A stretch of DNA of 22,692 nt from NCBI GenBank assembly GCA_028686135.1, contig JAQUCP010000029.1:1-22692 (forward strand). The letters are read 5' to 3'. Under the pieces are notes generated by a model. That model was not told the origin of the DNA. It searched no databases and saw only the letters and a program-made list of their open reading frames with translations. Position numbers and translations under genes: made by a program. Source of the stretch: UBA12481 sp012523435 (lineage in GTDB: Bacteria; Bacteroidota; Bacteroidia; Bacteroidales; UBA12481). How positions within the stretch are numbered: position 1 is the first letter of the stretch; the number at the start of each line of letters is the position of its first letter. This document shows positions 7,542-15,686 of the stretch, one piece after another.

Positions 7542-9803
7542 TTATTCCTCTTTGTTCCAATCCGGTGTTTCTACACCCAGCAGGTGCTTGACGAAGAAAT
7601 CCATCCGTCGGCGGTCGCCATAATCGCCTCCGCCTGAGTGGCCCATCCCGGGTACCACCAGTAGCTCGAAATCTTTTCCGGCTTTGATGAGGGCATTGAC
7701 TACCTGGAAGGTTGAGGCCGGGTCGACATTTTTGTCCATCTCCCCGACAATCAGGAAGAGTTTGCCTTTCAGGTTCTTAGCGTTGACAACATTGGATGAT
7801 TTCTCATAAGACTCGTCGATCGGGTAGCCCATCCACTGTTCATTCCACCAGATCTTATCCATCCGGTTATCGTGGCATCCGCAGGAAGAGACGGCCACGT
7901 CGTAAAAATCGGGATGGAAGAGCACGGCGCCAGTTGAGTTCTGGCCCCCGGCCGAGGTGCCATAGATGCCAACACGTGTGGTATCCATGTAAGGGTATTT
8001 CTTTGCTGCCGCCTTGATCCACAGGATCCGGTCGGGGAACCCGGCATCGCCCAGGTTTTTGTAGCACACATCGTGGAACGCTTTACCTCGGTTGCTGGTT
8101 CCCATGCCGTCCATCTGAACGACGATAAAGCCCAGCTCAGCGTAGGTCTGCAGTCCGGTGGTCGGGGAGAAATTTTTGGGCACGTGAGAATCGTGCGGCC
8201 CGGCATAGATATATTCGATCACGGGATATTTCTTGTTGGGATCGAAATTCAGTGGCCTGACGATAATTCCCCAGATATCGGTTACGCCATCGCGCCCTTT
8301 GGCAACGAATACTTCCGGCGCGCGCCATCCGGCTTCTTCGAGCTGGCTGACATCGGCTTTTTCCAGTTCAAGGACGGTAGATCCGTCGGCCACTTTACGT
8401 AAGACTGATATGGGCGGGTTGGTAACGGTCGACCAGGTATCGATAAACAGAGAATTATCCGGACTCATGCTAATCTGGTGATTCCCATCACCTTCGGTCA
8501 GTTTGGTGAGACCGGATCCATCAAAACTGACCCGATACAGATGCTGAAGATAGGGGTCGATGCCCGGCTCTTTTCCGCTGGCAGTGAACAGGATAGACTG
8601 GTTTTTCTCATCGACATGGAGGACATTTCTGACCACCCAGTTGCCTTTGGTGATCTGGTTGATCACGCTTCCCGATTTTCCGTCGTAGCGGTAGAGATGG
8701 TTCCAGCCATCGCGCTCGGAGGCCCAGATGATCTGTTCTCCATCGTTGATGTCGTAGCGGTATCTTTTGCCGCTGTAATGGATAAAGGTAGGGCTGGTCT
8801 CTTCGATGAGTGTGCGTACGGATCCGTTGGAGGCATCCAGTTCCAGGACGCGGTACACCTGATGGCCCCGCTGGTTGTATTCAAAAGTTAAAGCCCGGCT
8901 ATCCTTTGTCCAGCTAAAAGATCCGAGGCTGAACTGACGGTTAAAGAGAAGATCATCTACCGGGAACTGTTTTTTCTCGTCCACCAGGAACAGGGTAGGA
9001 ACTCGGTGTGGGAGCTCATCGCCGGGCTTGGTGTATTCCATCTCGCTATATTTTGGCTGAACCTGATCGGCCGGAGAGGATTCGATGTACTGAATCATGT
9101 GCTTCACTGCTGGTCGGAACTTAGTGGCTACCAGCTTTTTAGAGTCGGGCGACCAGTGCATGTAGGATGAGTAGTAATATCCGGCGGTGCCGTCGTTACT
9201 AAGTTTTACGCTATTTCGACCATCACTGTCGCGGACCCAGACATTATGATCTTGGATGAAAGCAACTTTTGAGCTATCGGGTGAATAGACCGGGCGGCTC
9301 TCCAGCTCATCCCGGCTTTCGCTCCAGTTGCGGCCTCCCGGGGGGCGTCTTGACTGCACGGCTTCCCCTTTGGTCAGGCGGTTTTTCTTGGGTTCGTAAG
9401 TCCAAGTATGGCCTTCGTAGTCGAAATCGACCATTTTCAAGTCATCCGAAAAGGTGATTCTCCAGAACAGGAGCTTATTCGCTTCGATCTCTTTCCCGGT
9501 AGCTTTCCCCAGCTTGTCAGCCAGTTTTGCCGGATCGAAAGCCGCGCTTTTGGTGCCGCTATCTCCATCGACCAAGACATATTCGTTGCCCTGGCTGGTG
9601 CGCACCATATACCAGAAATGATTGGTCTCACCAATCCATACCGGCCTGATCGGGCCATTGAGCATTTTGTCTGAGAACTGCCGGTTAACCTCCCGGGCAT
9701 GTTTGTAATCGTCAGCGGTGAGTTGGGCCTGAAGGCCGGATCCTGTTAGTAATAAGGTGATAATTAACAGGTTAATTCGAATGATCAACGGATTTTGTTT
9801 CAT
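7542..9803 (-). CDS. Secreted S9 family (DPP-IV-like) prolyl oligopeptidase
   Basis: This 753-residue protein begins with a signal peptide (hydrophobic stretch IRINLLIITLLLTGSGLQAQ). Residues about 30-480 form the N-terminal beta-propeller domain, with repeated strands such as SPDSSKVAFIQDHNVWVRDS. The C-terminal alpha/beta-hydrolase domain carries the serine triad: Ser617 in GTSAGG, Asp690 in GEMDKNVDP and His722 in GMGHSGGG. The family cleaves peptides, often dipeptides after Pro or Ala, and in Bacteroidota it commonly acts in the periplasm on imported peptides. The neighbouring upstream gene on the same strand is a secreted aminopeptidase P, also proline-directed, so the pair may work together on proline-rich peptides. 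The exact cleavage specificity is not visible. Confidence 0.92.
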   Translation of the reverse strand: MKQNPLIIRINLLIITLLLTGSGLQAQLTADDYKHAREVNRQFSDKMLNGPIRPVWIGETNHFWYMVRTSQGNEYVLVDGDSGTKSAAFDPAKLADKLGKATGKEIEANKLLFWRITFSDDLKMVDFDYEGHTWTYEPKKNRLTKGEAVQSRRPPGGRNWSESRDELESRPVYSPDSSKVAFIQDHNVWVRDSDGRNSVKLSNDGTAGYYYSSYMHWSPDSKKLVATKFRPAVKHMIQYIESSPADQVQPKYSEMEYTKPGDELPHRVPTLFLVDEKKQFPVDDLLFNRQFSLGSFSWTKDSRALTFEYNQRGHQVYRVLELDASNGSVRTLIEETSPTFIHYSGKRYRYDINDGEQIIWASERDGWNHLYRYDGKSGSVINQITKGNWVVRNVLHVDEKNQSILFTASGKEPGIDPYLQHLYRVSFDGSGLTKLTEGDGNHQISMSPDNSLFIDTWSTVTNPPISVLRKVADGSTVLELEKADVSQLEEAGWRAPEVFVAKGRDGVTDIWGIIVRPLNFDPNKKYPVIEYIYAGPHDSHVPKNFSPTTGLQTYAELGFIVVQMDGMGTSNRGKAFHDVCYKNLGDAGFPDRILWIKAAAKKYPYMDTTRVGIYGTSAGGQNSTGAVLFHPDFYDVAVSSCGCHDNRMDKIWWNEQWMGYPIDESYEKSSNVVNAKNLKGKLFLIVGEMDKNVDPASTFQVVNALIKAGKDFELLVVPGMGHSGGGDYGDRRRMDFFVKHLLGVETPDWNKEE

Positions 9804-9884
9804 TTCACTAATTCATCTGGTTGTACGGGCAAGATATTTGTAATTTTTCTTTTTGTATAGGTTGAACAGCCGGTTAAAGCTGGG

Positions 9885-11216
9885 TTATTTCATTAGTTTT
9901 TCGATATCGCGAATCTCTTTTGGGACTCCGCAGGAGAGGATTTCATGCCCGGTGGGGGTGATTAGGACATCATCTTCAATCCGGACGCCGATGTTGAGAT
10001 ATTTCTGGTATGCCGGCATCACCTGATCGACGAAGGCTTTCCATTCGGCTTCAGGAATTCGCGCAACTTTTGGATTGCTGGAATTCAGGTAGCCTTCCGG
10101 AAAGTAAAGTCCGGGTTCCATGGTATAGATCATTCCGGGGGTTAGGATTTCCGGGTTTTTCGGATCGGCCGGAGCTGACACATCGTGAACCTGGAGGCCG
10201 ATATGGTGGCCCCATCCGTGCATCATCCAGAAGGTTTTCTGCCAGGCCTGGGTGGTATCGGTGAGGAGGCCCAGCTTAAGCAATCCTTTGTTGAGCTCTT
10301 GGGGTACAATCTCGTAGGCTTGGGTGATCCTATTCCCGGGTTGCATCACCTCGATGGCTTTTTTCTGGGCATTGAGGACCACCTCATAAATTTCCCGCTG
10401 CTCTTTGGTGAAGGTGCCAGACACCGGGAAGGAGCGGGTGATATCAGCGGTGTAGTATTCATACTCGGCTCCCACATCAAATACGAGCATATCACCTGGC
10501 TCCGTGGTTCGGTCGTTTCGTCCGTAATGTACTGCTGTTGAGTTCGGTCCGGAGGCTGCATGGATTCCAAAGCCGAGGCCGTTGGACCCGCCTTTTTTGA
10601 ACTGATATTCAAGAAATAGTTCGAAATCTTTCTCTGACATGCCCGGCTCTGCGGTTTTCATCAGCTCAACCAGTCCGTTGGCCGTGATATCCACGGCTTT
10701 TCGGATCAATGCGATCTCATGGTCATCTTTGATAGGCCTCATGGCATTGATCAGGGGTGTGATATTTCTGATATGCGATAAACGGCTGAGTCCTGACCCG
10801 GCTTTTTCGAGCAGGCGGAATTGTGTTGGATCCATCCAGAGTGGATTGGCGGTGACAATGTATCCGGGCAGCTCCTTCGTGAGATCGTCCATATTTTTGT
10901 TGACACTTTCCTGGGCGGGTGCCTGGTAGTGCCCTCGGGTGGCCGGCTCATAGATGGTGGATCTGCCGGTTCTTCCGTCCATGACGAGAACGGCATCCGG
11001 AGTTCGTACCCCGGTGAGATAGAAGAAGTTATGATTCTCTCCGGGTGTTGATCCGTATCCCTGGCCACCGATATTAGCCAGGAGAATGGTGCCCCCTTCG
11101 GTTTTCTCCAACAGCCTGGTTCGGCGGGCTTGGTGCACATCATCGAGCTGGGCAAAGAGGTTCGACATGGAGAGCAGAAGAGTGATTAACAGAATGGGGC
11201 GTTTGAGTTTAAGCAT
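9885..11216 (-). CDS. Secreted Xaa-Pro aminopeptidase (M24B, aminopeptidase P)
   Basis: This 443-residue protein has an N-terminal signal peptide ending near NLFAQ. An N-terminal creatinase-like domain (about residues 25-170) precedes the pita-bread catalytic domain. All five metal ligands are present: Asp247 and Asp258 in FDVGAEYEYYTAD, His337 in GWGHHIG, Glu367 in MEPGLYF and Glu414 in RIEDDVL. The enzyme removes an N-terminal residue preceding proline and needs two divalent metals, usually Mn. Export is expected from the signal peptide. It lies upstream of the S9 peptidase on the same strand with an 81-base gap; no terminator is evident between them, so an operon is possible. Confidence 0.92.
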   Translation of the reverse strand: MLKLKRPILLITLLLSMSNLFAQLDDVHQARRTRLLEKTEGGTILLANIGGQGYGSTPGENHNFFYLTGVRTPDAVLVMDGRTGRSTIYEPATRGHYQAPAQESVNKNMDDLTKELPGYIVTANPLWMDPTQFRLLEKAGSGLSRLSHIRNITPLINAMRPIKDDHEIALIRKAVDITANGLVELMKTAEPGMSEKDFELFLEYQFKKGGSNGLGFGIHAASGPNSTAVHYGRNDRTTEPGDMLVFDVGAEYEYYTADITRSFPVSGTFTKEQREIYEVVLNAQKKAIEVMQPGNRITQAYEIVPQELNKGLLKLGLLTDTTQAWQKTFWMMHGWGHHIGLQVHDVSAPADPKNPEILTPGMIYTMEPGLYFPEGYLNSSNPKVARIPEAEWKAFVDQVMPAYQKYLNIGVRIEDDVLITPTGHEILSCGVPKEIRDIEKLMK

Positions 11217-11297
11217 AGCGAAAATCTATTGAGAGGTACTTATCGATCTTAAAGATAAAAGTTACGGTGGATTTCTGGTCTGGCAGGCTCTTGCATT

Positions 11298-12020
11298 CTA
11301 CTTTCCGGCCTTTCCTTTCTGGGCGGCGATGGCCAGGATCACCCCAAGGATGACGCTATAGATGGCAGCAACCAGTACCCGATGCTCTGCGGGCAAGAGG
11401 AAGTTGAATGTCTGAGCCGGAATCCAGAAGAGCGGGATGGTCCTTTTAAACACAAAGCTCCATTGGACTCTCCAATTGATGCTGGCCATGATCTCCCTCA
11501 CCGGCATCGGTCTAAAAAAGCCCCGCAGGGTTCCGCCAGTTTGTTCGATGTGGGTGTCGGAGATCTTGTGAACGGTCATGAACACCGGCGCGAAAAATAG
11601 GTTGAGCATGGTCCCTACCGACAAAGCCGCCAGCAGCTGAATCCAGGAGAAATGGCTGAAGAAATCCTGATTGAGAATATCGGCCGGATGATCCGTTGGA
11701 AACTGTACCCCCATGGAAGCCAGCATGGCTGGTGATCCTGCCGCGAAGATCTCGAACGCCATCTTGATGGTGATCCCCAGAAAGCCCCATACGATCGCTC
11801 TTGGCAGGAGACCAAAACCCTTAAGCTGATAGCTCCCTTTGCGCAGCCGTAACCCCAGCACTTCACCCAGCGTGGCCAGGACGAAAAATTTCACAAAACT
11901 CATCATATAGGGCAGCTCATGATTCACCTGTAAATACCAGTCGAATGCTTCACCCCAGATGATGAAGGGAGCAAAAATGAGTAGAAAAATCAGTGTCAGG
12001 AGAAGATCGGAACGTTTCAT
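11298..12020 (-). CDS. Mpv17/PMP22-like integral membrane protein
   Basis: This 240-residue protein has about five hydrophobic segments and no cleavable signal peptide. The C-terminal stretch FWIPAQTFNFLLPAEHRV fits the Mpv17/PMP22 signature (W, then P, Q, NF and P-x-x-x-R), which in eukaryotes marks small channel-like proteins of mitochondria and peroxisomes. An earlier stretch with LGEVLGLRL and, about 25 residues on, PRAIVWGFLGI also resembles the N-terminal half of that family. I know of no firmly assigned function for bacterial members. It lies 51 bases downstream of ribD on the same strand and is probably co-transcribed with it. The family call rests mainly on the C-terminal motif. Confidence 0.65.
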   Translation of the reverse strand: MKRSDLLLTLIFLLIFAPFIIWGEAFDWYLQVNHELPYMMSFVKFFVLATLGEVLGLRLRKGSYQLKGFGLLPRAIVWGFLGITIKMAFEIFAAGSPAMLASMGVQFPTDHPADILNQDFFSHFSWIQLLAALSVGTMLNLFFAPVFMTVHKISDTHIEQTGGTLRGFFRPMPVREIMASINWRVQWSFVFKRTIPLFWIPAQTFNFLLPAEHRVLVAAIYSVILGVILAIAAQKGKAGK

Positions 12021-12071
12021 GATGAAGTCTGATGGGTTAGTACTTTTCGAAGGATCCTTTCTGCTATTTCG

Positions 12072-13232
12072 TCAGCTTCCGGGGGCCTCCGGTTTATCAT
12101 CAGGGTGGATTTCACTCGGTGGGGCCATGAGATGGCTGTCAGACCGGCTTAACCGGTTTCTGAAGAGGAGCAGGTTGGAATTGCCCACCTTTTTGGTGTG
12201 GGTTGGGCTAGAGGGGAGCTCCGGAGCTTTGACACCGTGGCCGAACCATCCGGCGCCGATGAACACACGGGCTTCATCCCATAAACCCTTATCAATCAGT
12301 GATTTTAACAGCGTGGGGCCGCCCTCGACCAGCACAGACTGGATGTCGCGTTGGTACAGCTTATTCAGCACTTGTGGCCAAACGGGTTGATCCGGATCGA
12401 TCCGAATGAATTGTAGGTAAGGGCCGAGAGGTTTCTCCGCGGTAGTAAACACGAGAGTTGGAACGGACCGATCCAGAAATTTAAATCCGGTGGTGGCAGA
12501 GCCAGCTGGCTTCTCCGGGTTCTCACCGGTGATTCGGGTGGTACGGTCGATCGTGATTCGCACTGGGTTGCGGCCCGACCAGGCACGGACGTTTAGTTGG
12601 GGATTATCGAGCAGGATAGTTCGTGAGCCAGCCAAGATGGCCTGTTCTTCGGTGCGCCATTTATGGACGAGCCTTCTGCAGGATTCGTTGGTGATCCAGG
12701 CAGGCTTGACTCCCGAAGCAGGGTCTCGTTCGGCATCGACAAAACCATCACGTGTTTGTGCCCATTTCAGGATGATGTAGGGGCGTTTCTGGGTATGGAA
12801 AGTATTGAACCGCTTGTTCAGGGACAGGCATTCATCTTCCAGCACTCCGCTGATGACTTCAACTCCTCTGTTGATCAGATGCTGGGCTCCTCCTCCGGCA
12901 ACCTCGGTATTTGGATCGGTTTGACCGATGACGACCCGAGGGATTCCCGAGGCTAAAATCAGTTCGGTGCAAGGAGGTGTTTTACCATGATGGTTGCAGG
13001 GTTCCATCGTGCAGTAAAGGGTCGATTCTTTAAGAAGATGTTGTTCTCTGACTGTGGCAATAGCGTGAACTTCGGCATGCGGCCCTCCGCAGGCCCGGTG
13101 CCACCCCTCACCGATGATCCTGTTGTTGTGAACCACAACGGCTCCCACCATGGGATTGGGTGCCGTAAGCCCCAGCCCGAGTCGGGCTAACTGGAGGCAT
13201 CGGGCCATATAAAATACATCCTCAGGAAGCAT
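12072..13232 (-). CDS. ribD: Bifunctional riboflavin biosynthesis protein RibD
   Basis: This 386-residue protein carries out two steps of riboflavin synthesis: deamination of the diaminohydroxy-phosphoribosylamino-pyrimidine and NADPH reduction of the ribosyl side chain. The N-terminal deaminase domain has APNPMVGAVVV and the zinc site His52 in HAEVHA, with Glu54 as proton shuttle, plus Cys79 and Cys88 in PCNHHGKTPPC. The C-terminal reductase domain contains ILKWAQTRDG, AILAGSRTILLDNPQLN and VLVEGGPTLLKSLID. A poorly conserved tail of about 30 residues follows and makes it slightly longer than usual. The start at 13232 keeps the conserved EDVFYMARCL segment; a start at the internal Met9 is possible. 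It is divergent from the M3 peptidase gene. Confidence 0.95.
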   Translation of the reverse strand: MLPEDVFYMARCLQLARLGLGLTAPNPMVGAVVVHNNRIIGEGWHRACGGPHAEVHAIATVREQHLLKESTLYCTMEPCNHHGKTPPCTELILASGIPRVVIGQTDPNTEVAGGGAQHLINRGVEVISGVLEDECLSLNKRFNTFHTQKRPYIILKWAQTRDGFVDAERDPASGVKPAWITNESCRRLVHKWRTEEQAILAGSRTILLDNPQLNVRAWSGRNPVRITIDRTTRITGENPEKPAGSATTGFKFLDRSVPTLVFTTAEKPLGPYLQFIRIDPDQPVWPQVLNKLYQRDIQSVLVEGGPTLLKSLIDKGLWDEARVFIGAGWFGHGVKAPELPSSPTHTKKVGNSNLLLFRNRLSRSDSHLMAPPSEIHPDDKPEAPGS

Positions 13233-13236
13233 GGGC

Positions 13237-13244
13237 CAAAGGTA
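13237..13244 (-). promoter_or_regulatory. -7 box (TACCTTTG) before ribD, next to an A9/G7 tract
   Basis: On the - strand TACCTTTG matches TAnnTTTG exactly but ends only 4 bases before the ribD ATG. The mRNA would then be nearly leaderless, or translation would start at Met9. A run of 9 A and 7 G (13244-13259, + strand) lies directly upstream of the box, in the spacer to any -33 element. Confidence 0.35.
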
Positions 13245-13385
13245 AAAAAAAAGGGGGGGCTACGATACGATCAGGCCTCGATTGGATACATGATTGTCTG
13301 ATTTTCGGTAGAGGTAATTTCGGGGAGAGAAGGAAGGCCGGAAAAAAAACCTTATTTTTACCCTTAAACTAACTTGTTTATAACC

Positions 13386-15500
13386 ATGTACCGAACGCTG
13401 ATAGCCTTTCTGATTTTGGCCCTGGCAAGCCTGACATCCTGCACCAATGAACCTAAAAAAGAGCGTGTAATGGATCCTTTAAACCCGTTTTTCAACCAGT
13501 ATGAGACTCCCTTTGAGGTGCCTCCTTTTGATCAGATCAAACCGGAGCATTACCTGCCAGCATTTGAGGAGGGCATGGCCCAACAGAAAGAAGCTGTCGA
13601 AGCGATTCTGGCAAGCAAAAAGAAGCCAACTTTCCGGAACACCCTGGAGGCACTCGACCAAAGTGGTGAGTTGCTCAGTCGGGTGAGCAGTGTGTTTTAT
13701 GGCTTGAGCTCAGCCAATACCAATGAGGATCTTCAAAAGATCCAGCTGGAGATCTCCCCAAAAATGGCTGCCCATAGTGATGAAATCAACCTAAATCCCA
13801 ATCTCTTTAAGCGGATAAAATCAGTCTATGATAACCGCGAAAAGATGAAACTAACTGAAGAACAGGCTTATATTCTCGAAAATAAGTACAAAGAGTTGGT
13901 TCGCAATGGAGCTAATCTGCCCGATGATAAGAAGGAAGAGCTAAAGCAGATCAATCAGGAATTATCCATTCTGGGGGTGCAGTTTTCTCAAAATGTATTG
14001 GAGGAGACTAACGCTTTTAGTCTGGTCATTGATCATCCTGCCGATCTGAAGGGGCTAAGCCAGACCTCCGTTGATGCTGCAGCCGAGGCCGCTGCTGAAG
14101 CCGGAATGCCCGGTAAATGGGTCTTTACAGCGCAGAAACCAAGCTGGATACCATTCCTGCAATCGGCTCATAACCGGGAACTTAGAAAGGAGCTGTATGC
14201 AGGTTGGCTCAATCGGGGTAACCGGAATAACGAGTATGATAACAAAGAGATTTTAGCGAAGATGATGGCTTTACGTGCCCAAAAGGCTCATCTACTTGGA
14301 TATGCTTCGCATGCCGATCTGGTGATGGAATCGAGGATGGCTAAAACCCCGGAAAATGTGATGGCATTGCTCGATCAGGTATGGAAGCCGGCACTGGCTG
14401 CCGCCATTCGCGACCGCGACCAGATGCAGGAGATCATCCGTCGGGAGGGTGGACGGTTTCAGCTGGAGGCTCATGACTGGTGGATGTATGCCGAAAAGCT
14501 CCGCAAAGAGCAGTTCGACCTCGATGAGAGCGAGTTAAGGCCCTATTTCAAGCTTGAAAATGTGAGTCGGGGTGTGTTCGATGTGGCAAACAAGCTCTAT
14601 GGAATCACGTTTACGGAGATTACCGATATCCCGAAGCCTCATTCTGAGGCCGTAGCTTACGAGGTGAAAGAGGCGGACGGATCGCACCTGGGAGTGCTCT
14701 ATATGGATTTCCATCCCCGTGCCAGCAAGCGCCAGGGTGCCTGGTGCGGAGGCTATCGCGGACATCATGTGAAGGATGGCCAGGAGATCACCCCGGTGGT
14801 GACGATCGTGTGCAACTTTACCCGGCCATCTGGTAACCAACCCGCCCTACTCAGCCCGGACGAGGTGGAAACCCTCTTCCATGAGTTCGGCCACGGACTG
14901 GATAACCTCTTTTCAACACGCACGATGCGAACATCTTACGCGGCGCGCGATTTCGTTGAGCTGCCTAGTCAGATCATGGAACACTGGGCGATGGAACCAG
15001 AGGTGCTGAAGAGCTATGCCCTTCATTATCAAACTGGTGATCCGATACCTGACTATCTGATTGAGAAGATTAACAAGAGTAGTAAGTTCAACCAGGGATT
15101 CAATTCCGTGGAGTTCCTTGCTGCCTGCTATATCGATATGGCCTACCATACCCTCACCGATACGATACCGGTGGATGTCGTGGAACTGGAGAGAGCGGTT
15201 GCTGAACGTACCGGACTGATCCCGGAGATCAAACCCCGCTACCACAGCTGGTATTTTACGCACATCACCGGAGGCTATGATGCCGGATACTATAGCTACG
15301 AATGGTCGGCCGTGCTGGATCACGACGCCTTCGAAGCTTTCCGCGAAAACGGTATTTTTGATCAGGCTACGGCCCAATCCTTCCGTAAGAATGTGCTGGA
15401 AAAGAACGGAATGGCCGATGCCATGGAGATGTTTGTCAAATTCCGTGGCCGCGAGCCAGACATCACCCCGCTGATGCGGAACAGGGGGTTTTTGGAGTAG
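13386..15500 (+). CDS. M3 family oligopeptidase (Dcp/OpdA-like), lipoprotein
   Basis: I chose the ATG at 13386 rather than the in-frame TTG at 13374, because it gives a compact lipoprotein signal MYRTLIAFLILALASLTSC. The 704-residue product has the long helical N-terminal region (PFEVPPFDQIKPEHYLPAFE, typical of Dcp/OpdA) and the thermolysin-like zinc motif FHEFGH (His499, Glu500, His503). The third ligand should be a Glu in the ELPSQIMEHW segment. HSWYFTHITGGYDAGYYSY near the C-terminus is the family's substrate-binding loop. It cleaves short peptides and probably acts in the periplasm, anchored by the lipid. It has its own terminator. Partial -7-like sequence TATTTTTA lies about 30 bases upstream. 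Confidence 0.93.
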   Translation: MYRTLIAFLILALASLTSCTNEPKKERVMDPLNPFFNQYETPFEVPPFDQIKPEHYLPAFEEGMAQQKEAVEAILASKKKPTFRNTLEALDQSGELLSRVSSVFYGLSSANTNEDLQKIQLEISPKMAAHSDEINLNPNLFKRIKSVYDNREKMKLTEEQAYILENKYKELVRNGANLPDDKKEELKQINQELSILGVQFSQNVLEETNAFSLVIDHPADLKGLSQTSVDAAAEAAAEAGMPGKWVFTAQKPSWIPFLQSAHNRELRKELYAGWLNRGNRNNEYDNKEILAKMMALRAQKAHLLGYASHADLVMESRMAKTPENVMALLDQVWKPALAAAIRDRDQMQEIIRREGGRFQLEAHDWWMYAEKLRKEQFDLDESELRPYFKLENVSRGVFDVANKLYGITFTEITDIPKPHSEAVAYEVKEADGSHLGVLYMDFHPRASKRQGAWCGGYRGHHVKDGQEITPVVTIVCNFTRPSGNQPALLSPDEVETLFHEFGHGLDNLFSTRTMRTSYAARDFVELPSQIMEHWAMEPEVLKSYALHYQTGDPIPDYLIEKINKSSKFNQGFNSVEFLAACYIDMAYHTLTDTIPVDVVELERAVAERTGLIPEIKPRYHSWYFTHITGGYDAGYYSYEWSAVLDHDAFEAFRENGIFDQATAQSFRKNVLEKNGMADAMEMFVKFRGREPDITPLMRNRGFLE

Positions 15501-15508
15501 GGGAGGAA

Positions 15509-15543
15509 TTGTGCGTTGAGCGAACGATGCAATGTTTTTTTTT
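15509..15543 (+). terminator. Rho-independent terminator of the M3 peptidase gene
   Basis: TTGTGCGTT and AACGATGCAA pair around a GAGCG loop (about 9 pairs, one bulged A, two G-T pairs). Nine T residues follow at 15535-15543. It starts 8 bases after the peptidase stop. Confidence 0.7.
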
Positions 15544-15544
15544 G

Positions 15545-15552
15545 TAATCTTG
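15545..15552 (+). promoter_or_regulatory. Possible -7 box (TAATCTTG) for the tRNA gene
   Basis: Seven of eight positions match TAnnTTTG. The box ends 10 bases before the tRNA 5' end, a sensible place for a tRNA promoter. It follows the T run of the preceding terminator directly. Confidence 0.35.
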
Positions 15553-15562
15553 CACCGTCGTT

Positions 15563-15640
15563 GGGTGTTTAGCTCAGTTGGTTTAGAGCACCTGCTCCAC
15601 ACGCAGGGGGTCGCTGGTTCGAATCCGGCAATGCCCACCA
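15563..15640 (+). tRNA. tRNA-Val, anticodon CAC (with C at position 33)
   Basis: A 78-base cloverleaf with encoded CCA. The acceptor GGGTGTT pairs with AATGCCC (two G-T pairs). The D arm is GCTC/GAGC. The anticodon stem CCTGC/GCAGG encloses the loop TCCACAC. The T arm is GCTGG-TTCGAAT-CCGGC. The anticodon at 15598-15600 is CAC, which reads GTG (Val). Position 33, nearly always U, is C here (15597). It is flanked by a terminator before and another after, so it is a single-gene unit. Confidence 0.9.
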
Positions 15641-15647
15641 AATAATG

Positions 15648-15682
15648 ACCACTTGCCGGGCCCTGCCGGGCAGGTGGTTTTT
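15648..15682 (+). terminator. Rho-independent terminator after the tRNA gene
   Basis: ACCACTTGCC pairs with GGCAGGTGGT (one G-T pair) around an 11-base loop, followed by TTTTT at 15678-15682. It lies between the tRNA and the ATG of prmC at 15687, which argues against starting prmC at the earlier ATG at 15645. Confidence 0.75.
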
Positions 15683-15686
15683 GATT

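Noticed and set aside
7528..7546. Imperfect palindrome AATGACCAAATTGGTTATT between the convergent genes
   Set aside because: With a one-base centre it cannot form a useful hairpin, and part of the symmetry comes from the two facing TAA stop codons.
7769..8206. Long second - strand frame within the S9 peptidase gene
   Set aside because: It is a frame-shifted shadow of the catalytic domain, rich in Arg, Ser, Thr and Pro, with no recognisable motif.
13374..13385. TTG start upstream of the M3 peptidase
   Set aside because: The ATG at 13386 yields a better lipoprotein signal peptide.
14913..15641. Long - strand open frame beginning MVGIAGFEPATPCVW
   Set aside because: Its start is the antisense of the tRNA-Val gene, a well-known kind of spurious protein in databases, and the rest is antisense to the M3 peptidase.
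15645..15686. Earlier in-frame ATG for prmC
   Set aside because: The 14 extra codons translate the tRNA terminator hairpin; the ATG at 15687 gives the normal PrmC N-terminus.
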